From Bacteroides sp. (GTDB taxonomy: Bacteria; Bacteroidota; Bacteroidia; Bacteroidales; Muribaculaceae): a stretch of 56,516 nucleotides of DNA. Positions 53,673 through 56,516 of the stretch are shown here, in pieces. The notes below the pieces were generated by a model. That model was not told the DNA's origin. It made no database searches and saw only the letters and a list, made by a program, of their open reading frames with translations. Position 1 is the first letter of the stretch; each line of letters starts with the position of its first letter. The DNA is taken from contig JAAVDA010000033.1 in assembly GCA_014802045.1 (NCBI GenBank), positions 1 to 56,516 on the forward strand, read 5' to 3'. The translations under genes were made by a program, and so were the position numbers.

Positions 53673-55055
53673 ATGAAGCAAGTAACACTCCAAGCTCCGT
53701 TTACCGTCAATGGTAAAGGACTTCACACAGGCAAGGTGATAACCGCCGAATTTCTTCCCGCCCCCGACAATACGGGCTACAAGGTGCAGCGCACCGATCT
53801 TGAAGGCGAGCCTGTAATTGATGCTCTCGCTGAAAATGTCAGCTCCACAAACCGCGGCACTGTGCTGAGCAAGGGCGATGTGAGCGTAAGCACTATAGAG
53901 CATTCGCTTGCAGCTCTCTATGCAGCCGGAGTAGACAACTGTCTGATTCGTCTTGACGGCCCTGAGATGCCTATTCTCGACGGCAGTGCGAAAGTGTTCT
54001 GCGAGAAGATTGCCGAAGTGGGTGTCGTGCAGCAGAAAGCCGACAAAGACTTCTATATCGTGAAACAGAAAATCGAAGTGCGCGACGAAGCTACCGGTGC
54101 CTCTATTGTCGTTCTCCCCGACAATGATTTCAGCATCGATGTGATGGTGCAGTTTGACTCTCCCGTTCTCCCCAACCAGTATGCCACACTCGAACGCATA
54201 GAGGATTTCCCATCAGAGATTGCTTCGAGCCGCACATTTGTGTTCGTTCGCGAAATCGAATGCCTGCTTAAAGGCAACCTTATAAAAGGAGGCGACCTTG
54301 AGAATGCCGTTGTGATCTACGACTCTCTCATGGATCAGAGCGAGCTCGACCGTCTGGCCGACCTCATGGGTGTGCAGCGCAAAAAAGTCAGCGAGTTTGG
54401 CTTCATTCAAGAAAAGCCTCTTGTGGCCGACAACGAACCCGCACGCCATAAGCTCATGGACGTGATGGGCGATCTTGCCCTCATTGGCCGCCCTCTCAAA
54501 GGCAAAGTGATAGCCACACGCCCCGGACACGCCATCAACACCACCTTTGCCAAGAAAATACGCAAGGAAATCAAGCGTCAGGATATTCAGGCACCCGTCT
54601 ACGATCCCAACAAGGAGCCTGTGATGGACAACAACCGCATCCGCGAACTCCTCCCTCACCGCTATCCTATGCTCCTCGTCGACAAAATCATCGAGAAGGG
54701 CGATAACTACATCGTAGGTGTGAAAAATATCACAGCCAACGAACCATTCTTCCCCGGCCACTTCCCTCAGGAACCGGTGCTCCCCGGAGTGCTTCAGATT
54801 GAAGCCATGGCTCAGACCGGAGGTCTGCTCGTGCTCTCAACCGTAGAAGACCCCGAACGCTATTCCACTTACTTCATGAAGATAGACAATGTGAAGTTCC
54901 GTCAGAAAGTAGTCCCCGGTGATACCCTTATCTTCCACCTTTCATTCATGACAGAGCTTCGTCGCGGTTGTGCCGTGATGAAGGGTTACGCCTTCGTTGG
55001 CGAAAAAATCGTGAGCGAATGTGAATTTATGGCCCAGATTATCAAAAACAAGTAA
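53673..55055 (+). CDS. lpxC/fabZ: Bifunctional LpxC-FabZ fusion
   Basis: A 460-aa fusion of two enzymes. LpxC (about 1-305) is the zinc deacetylase that commits UDP-acyl-GlcNAc to lipid A, with metal or catalytic residues in TIEHSLAALYAAG and DVMGDLALIGRPL/ATRPGHAINTTF. FabZ (about 316-460) is 3-hydroxyacyl-ACP dehydratase, with ELLPHRYPMLLVDKI, the catalytic His in FFPGHFPQEPVLPGV and Glu in QIEAMAQTGG. The fusion is the normal state in Bacteroidetes. It starts 25 nt after lpxD; the ATG at 53673 gives the known MKQVTLQAP start. A 4-nt gap separates it from lpxA. Confidence 0.97.
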   Translation: MKQVTLQAPFTVNGKGLHTGKVITAEFLPAPDNTGYKVQRTDLEGEPVIDALAENVSSTNRGTVLSKGDVSVSTIEHSLAALYAAGVDNCLIRLDGPEMPILDGSAKVFCEKIAEVGVVQQKADKDFYIVKQKIEVRDEATGASIVVLPDNDFSIDVMVQFDSPVLPNQYATLERIEDFPSEIASSRTFVFVREIECLLKGNLIKGGDLENAVVIYDSLMDQSELDRLADLMGVQRKKVSEFGFIQEKPLVADNEPARHKLMDVMGDLALIGRPLKGKVIATRPGHAINTTFAKKIRKEIKRQDIQAPVYDPNKEPVMDNNRIRELLPHRYPMLLVDKIIEKGDNYIVGVKNITANEPFFPGHFPQEPVLPGVLQIEAMAQTGGLLVLSTVEDPERYSTYFMKIDNVKFRQKVVPGDTLIFHLSFMTELRRGCAVMKGYAFVGEKIVSECEFMAQIIKNK

Positions 55056-55059
55056 CTTG

Positions 55060-55836
55060 ATGAAACAACCACTCGCATACATCCATCCCGCGGCAAAGAT
55101 TGCTCCAAGCGTGGTCATAGACCCCTTTGTCACAATTGAAGAAAATGTTGAGATTGGCGAAGGCACACGCATTGGAAGCAACGTCACCATTATGGCCGGA
55201 GCAAGAATCGGCAAAAACTGCACTATTTTTCCGGGTGCGGTAATCTCCGGAATCCCTCAGGACCTGAAGTTTCAGGGAGAAGAGACTCTCGCTATAATCG
55301 GCGACAACACCACCATACGCGAATGCGTGACAATCAACCGTGGCACCGCCTCCAAAGGTAAGACCATCGTAGGCCACAACTGCCTCATCATGGCATATTG
55401 CCACGTGGCCCACGATTGTGTGGTGGGCGACAATGTAATCATGAGCAATGCCACCCAGCTTGCCGGAGAAGTAATTGTAGATAATTATGCAGTGATAGGC
55501 GGAGGAGCCCTTATCCACCAGTTCTGCCATATCGGTCCGCATGTGATGATTCAAGGCGGAGCACTTGTCAACAAAGATATCCCCCCCTATGTCAAGGCTG
55601 CCCGTGAGCCGATATCTTATGCCGGAGTCAACTCCATCGGGCTCCGCCGACGCGGATTCACCAGCGAAACAATCCGCGAAATTCAGGAAATCTATCGCTA
55701 CCTCTATCTGTCCGGACTAAATAACTCCGACGCCATTGAGCGTATAGAGGCCGAGCTTCCTGCCACCCCCGAAAGAGACGAGATAATACTATTCGTCAGA
55801 AATGCCAAGAGAGGCATAATCCGCGGTTATCTCTAA
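55060..55836 (+). CDS. lpxA: UDP-N-acetylglucosamine acyltransferase
   Basis: A 258-aa beta-helix acyltransferase, first step of lipid A synthesis. Hexapeptide repeats start after IHPAAKIAPSVVIDPFVTIEEN (in parts: IHPAAKIAPSV, IDPFVTIEEN). The catalytic His is in MAYCHVAHDCVVG, and the acyl-chain ruler region GPHVMIQGGALV follows. The C-terminal helical domain is complete. The ATG at 55060 is used; a GTG at 55021 within the end of lpxC is not plausible. Confidence 0.97.
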   Translation: MKQPLAYIHPAAKIAPSVVIDPFVTIEENVEIGEGTRIGSNVTIMAGARIGKNCTIFPGAVISGIPQDLKFQGEETLAIIGDNTTIRECVTINRGTASKGKTIVGHNCLIMAYCHVAHDCVVGDNVIMSNATQLAGEVIVDNYAVIGGGALIHQFCHIGPHVMIQGGALVNKDIPPYVKAAREPISYAGVNSIGLRRRGFTSETIREIQEIYRYLYLSGLNNSDAIERIEAELPATPERDEIILFVRNAKRGIIRGYL

Positions 55837-55900
55837 TATGTTGATTCTACAAGCGTTACACATTTTACCTCAAAAAAGTTAGAAAAAAAGTTCAAAATAA

Positions 55901-55932
55901 TTTGCACAGTTCAAAAAAACGCCCTAACTTTG
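55901..55932 (+). promoter_or_regulatory. Promoter of tRNA-Gln
   Basis: TTTG (55901-55904), 20 nt, TAACTTTG (55925-55932): consensus. Confidence 0.75.
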
Positions 55933-55971
55933 CACCCGTAATCAAGAGAGATTAACACGAAAACAAAAGAT

Positions 55972-56042
55972 TGCCTTGTGGTGTAATGGTAGCACGTCGG
56001 ATTCTGGTTCCGCCTGTGAGAGTTCGAATCTTTCCAAGGCAA
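55972..56042 (+). tRNA. tRNA-Gln (CTG)
   Basis: Acceptor arms TGCCTTG (55972-55978) and CAAGGCA (56035-56041) plus discriminator A. The anticodon loop TTCTGGT carries CTG at 56004-56006, and the T loop is TTCGAAT. CCA is not encoded. Confidence 0.93.
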
Positions 56043-56053
56043 CACAATGTCAA

Positions 56054-56087
56054 AGAGTTGAGTCAAGCAGACTCAGCTCTTTTCTTT
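56054..56087 (+). terminator. Intrinsic terminator of tRNA-Gln
   Basis: An 11-bp stem (56054-56064 with 56070-56080, one G-T pair) and a T-rich tract after it. The following stretch 56088-56290 shows nothing I can name. Confidence 0.85.
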
Positions 56088-56294
56088 ATGTGGAAAATCA
56101 CCAATCAAAGATACCTCGGGCAGCGCACGCGCTCCCCCAATTTCTCTGTCGTGAGGCAGTGTAACAATTGCACAACATTATTGTAATATCTTAATTTCCT
56201 GAATAACACCTATATTACACCACACAATCCATTATTATCACATCCAATTGTAACAACCTCGTAACGAATTTAACCTCCTTTAACCTCAAAATTC

Positions 56295-56323
56295 TTGCAA
56301 CCGTTATTTTTGCCGTAACTTTG
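56295..56323 (+). promoter_or_regulatory. Promoter of the last ECF sigma gene
   Basis: TTG (56295-56297), 18 nt, TAACTTTG (56316-56323); the start near 56330 leaves a 72-nt leader rich in CA. Confidence 0.6.
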
Positions 56324-56401
56324 CATCGTCAACGAACAACAACCCCGCTGACACACTCAAACAGACAGACATCATCACAACCCACCAAATAACATTTCAT
56401 C

Positions 56402-56516
56402 ATGGCAACCGCAACCTTCCAGACCCGTCTCATGGACCTCCAGGCAAATCTCCTCAACTTCGCGTATATGCTCACCTCAAACCGCGACGACGCCTACGAC
56501 CTGCTTCAGGACACCA
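56402..56516 (+). CDS. ECF sigma factor, 5' part only (runs off the window)
   Basis: The first 38 codons read MATATFQTRLMDLQANLLNFA and go on to LTSNRDDAYDLLQDT. This is sigma region 2.1-2.2 of ECF factors (NFAYMLT, then DDAYDLLQDT, as in DADDLLQNT of the other sigma here). The rest is beyond the window. The ATG is the first after a good promoter. Confidence 0.85.
   Translation, partial: MATATFQTRLMDLQANLLNFAYMLTSNRDDAYDLLQDT

Noticed and set aside
1..56516. CRISPR arrays, rRNA genes, prophage or conjugation genes
   Set aside because: No regularly spaced repeats, rRNA sequence, or phage or transfer proteins were seen on reading both strands.

Overview
The window looks like a chromosomal segment of a gut Bacteroidales bacterium, most likely from the Muribaculaceae/Bacteroidaceae side. 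This is inferred from three things seen in the sequence. Most promoters match the Bacteroidetes type (TTTG, about 19-21 nt, then TAnnTTTG). There are Bacteroidetes-specific gene arrangements: an LpxC-FabZ fusion, a bifunctional fucokinase/GDP-fucose pyrophosphorylase, and L28-L33-DUF4295. Lipoproteins, 6-bladed beta-propeller proteins and an outer-membrane receptor are abundant. No species call is possible from this alone.

Layout. 1-2.4 kb: an unrecognised gene whose 3' end was cut by a decayed IS5-family element; the lost tail and its terminator can be read on the far side. 2.4-5.6 kb (minus): a QueD/PTPS-like protein with an unusual leader, a tRNA-dihydrouridine synthase and an MFS exporter. 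5.7-9.8 kb: a large secreted GH2 beta-galactosidase. 10-13.5 kb: pheS-nth-gtrA-ClC. 13.5-16.7 kb: thymidine kinase, a DUF3108 protein and a periplasmic 5'-nucleotidase, translationally coupled. 16.8-25.3 kb: an accessory-looking signalling/envelope island with BlaI, an M56-TonB sensor, three beta-propeller lipoproteins, a convergent outer-membrane receptor and a membrane-tethered HTH protein. 25.5-28.4 kb: a YtrA-type GntR/ABC operon with a palindromic operator. 28.4-35 kb: TM2 protein, alkaline phosphatase, tsaB, then yicC-gmk-nadD-DUF5063-M18 peptidase. 35-40 kb: fkp (minus), a SulP transporter and a tiny lipoprotein. 40.3-43.7 kb: a TPR protein, tRNA-Cys, a frameshifted propeller gene and rpmB-rpmG-DUF4295. 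44-46.3 kb: a Cys-less redoxin and an ECF sigma/anti-sigma-like/Spy-like operon. 46.6-52.3 kb: a giant alpha-2-macroglobulin-like protein. 52.6-55.8 kb: the lipid A operon lpxD-lpxC/fabZ-lpxA, then tRNA-Gln and the start of another ECF sigma factor.

The most interesting signal lies outside the genes. The 200-nt leader of the lipid A operon contains one 5' strand that can pair with either of two downstream strands, as in a riboswitch or attenuator. A closely similar copy of that 5' strand (24 of 29 positions) occurs in the leader of the alpha-2-macroglobulin gene 6 kb away, again with competing hairpins. This could be an undescribed cis-regulatory RNA of envelope genes. A second candidate is the leader of the PTPS-like gene, which holds an intrinsic terminator inside a 48-codon ORF. 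All pairings were made by eye, without folding software or database searches.
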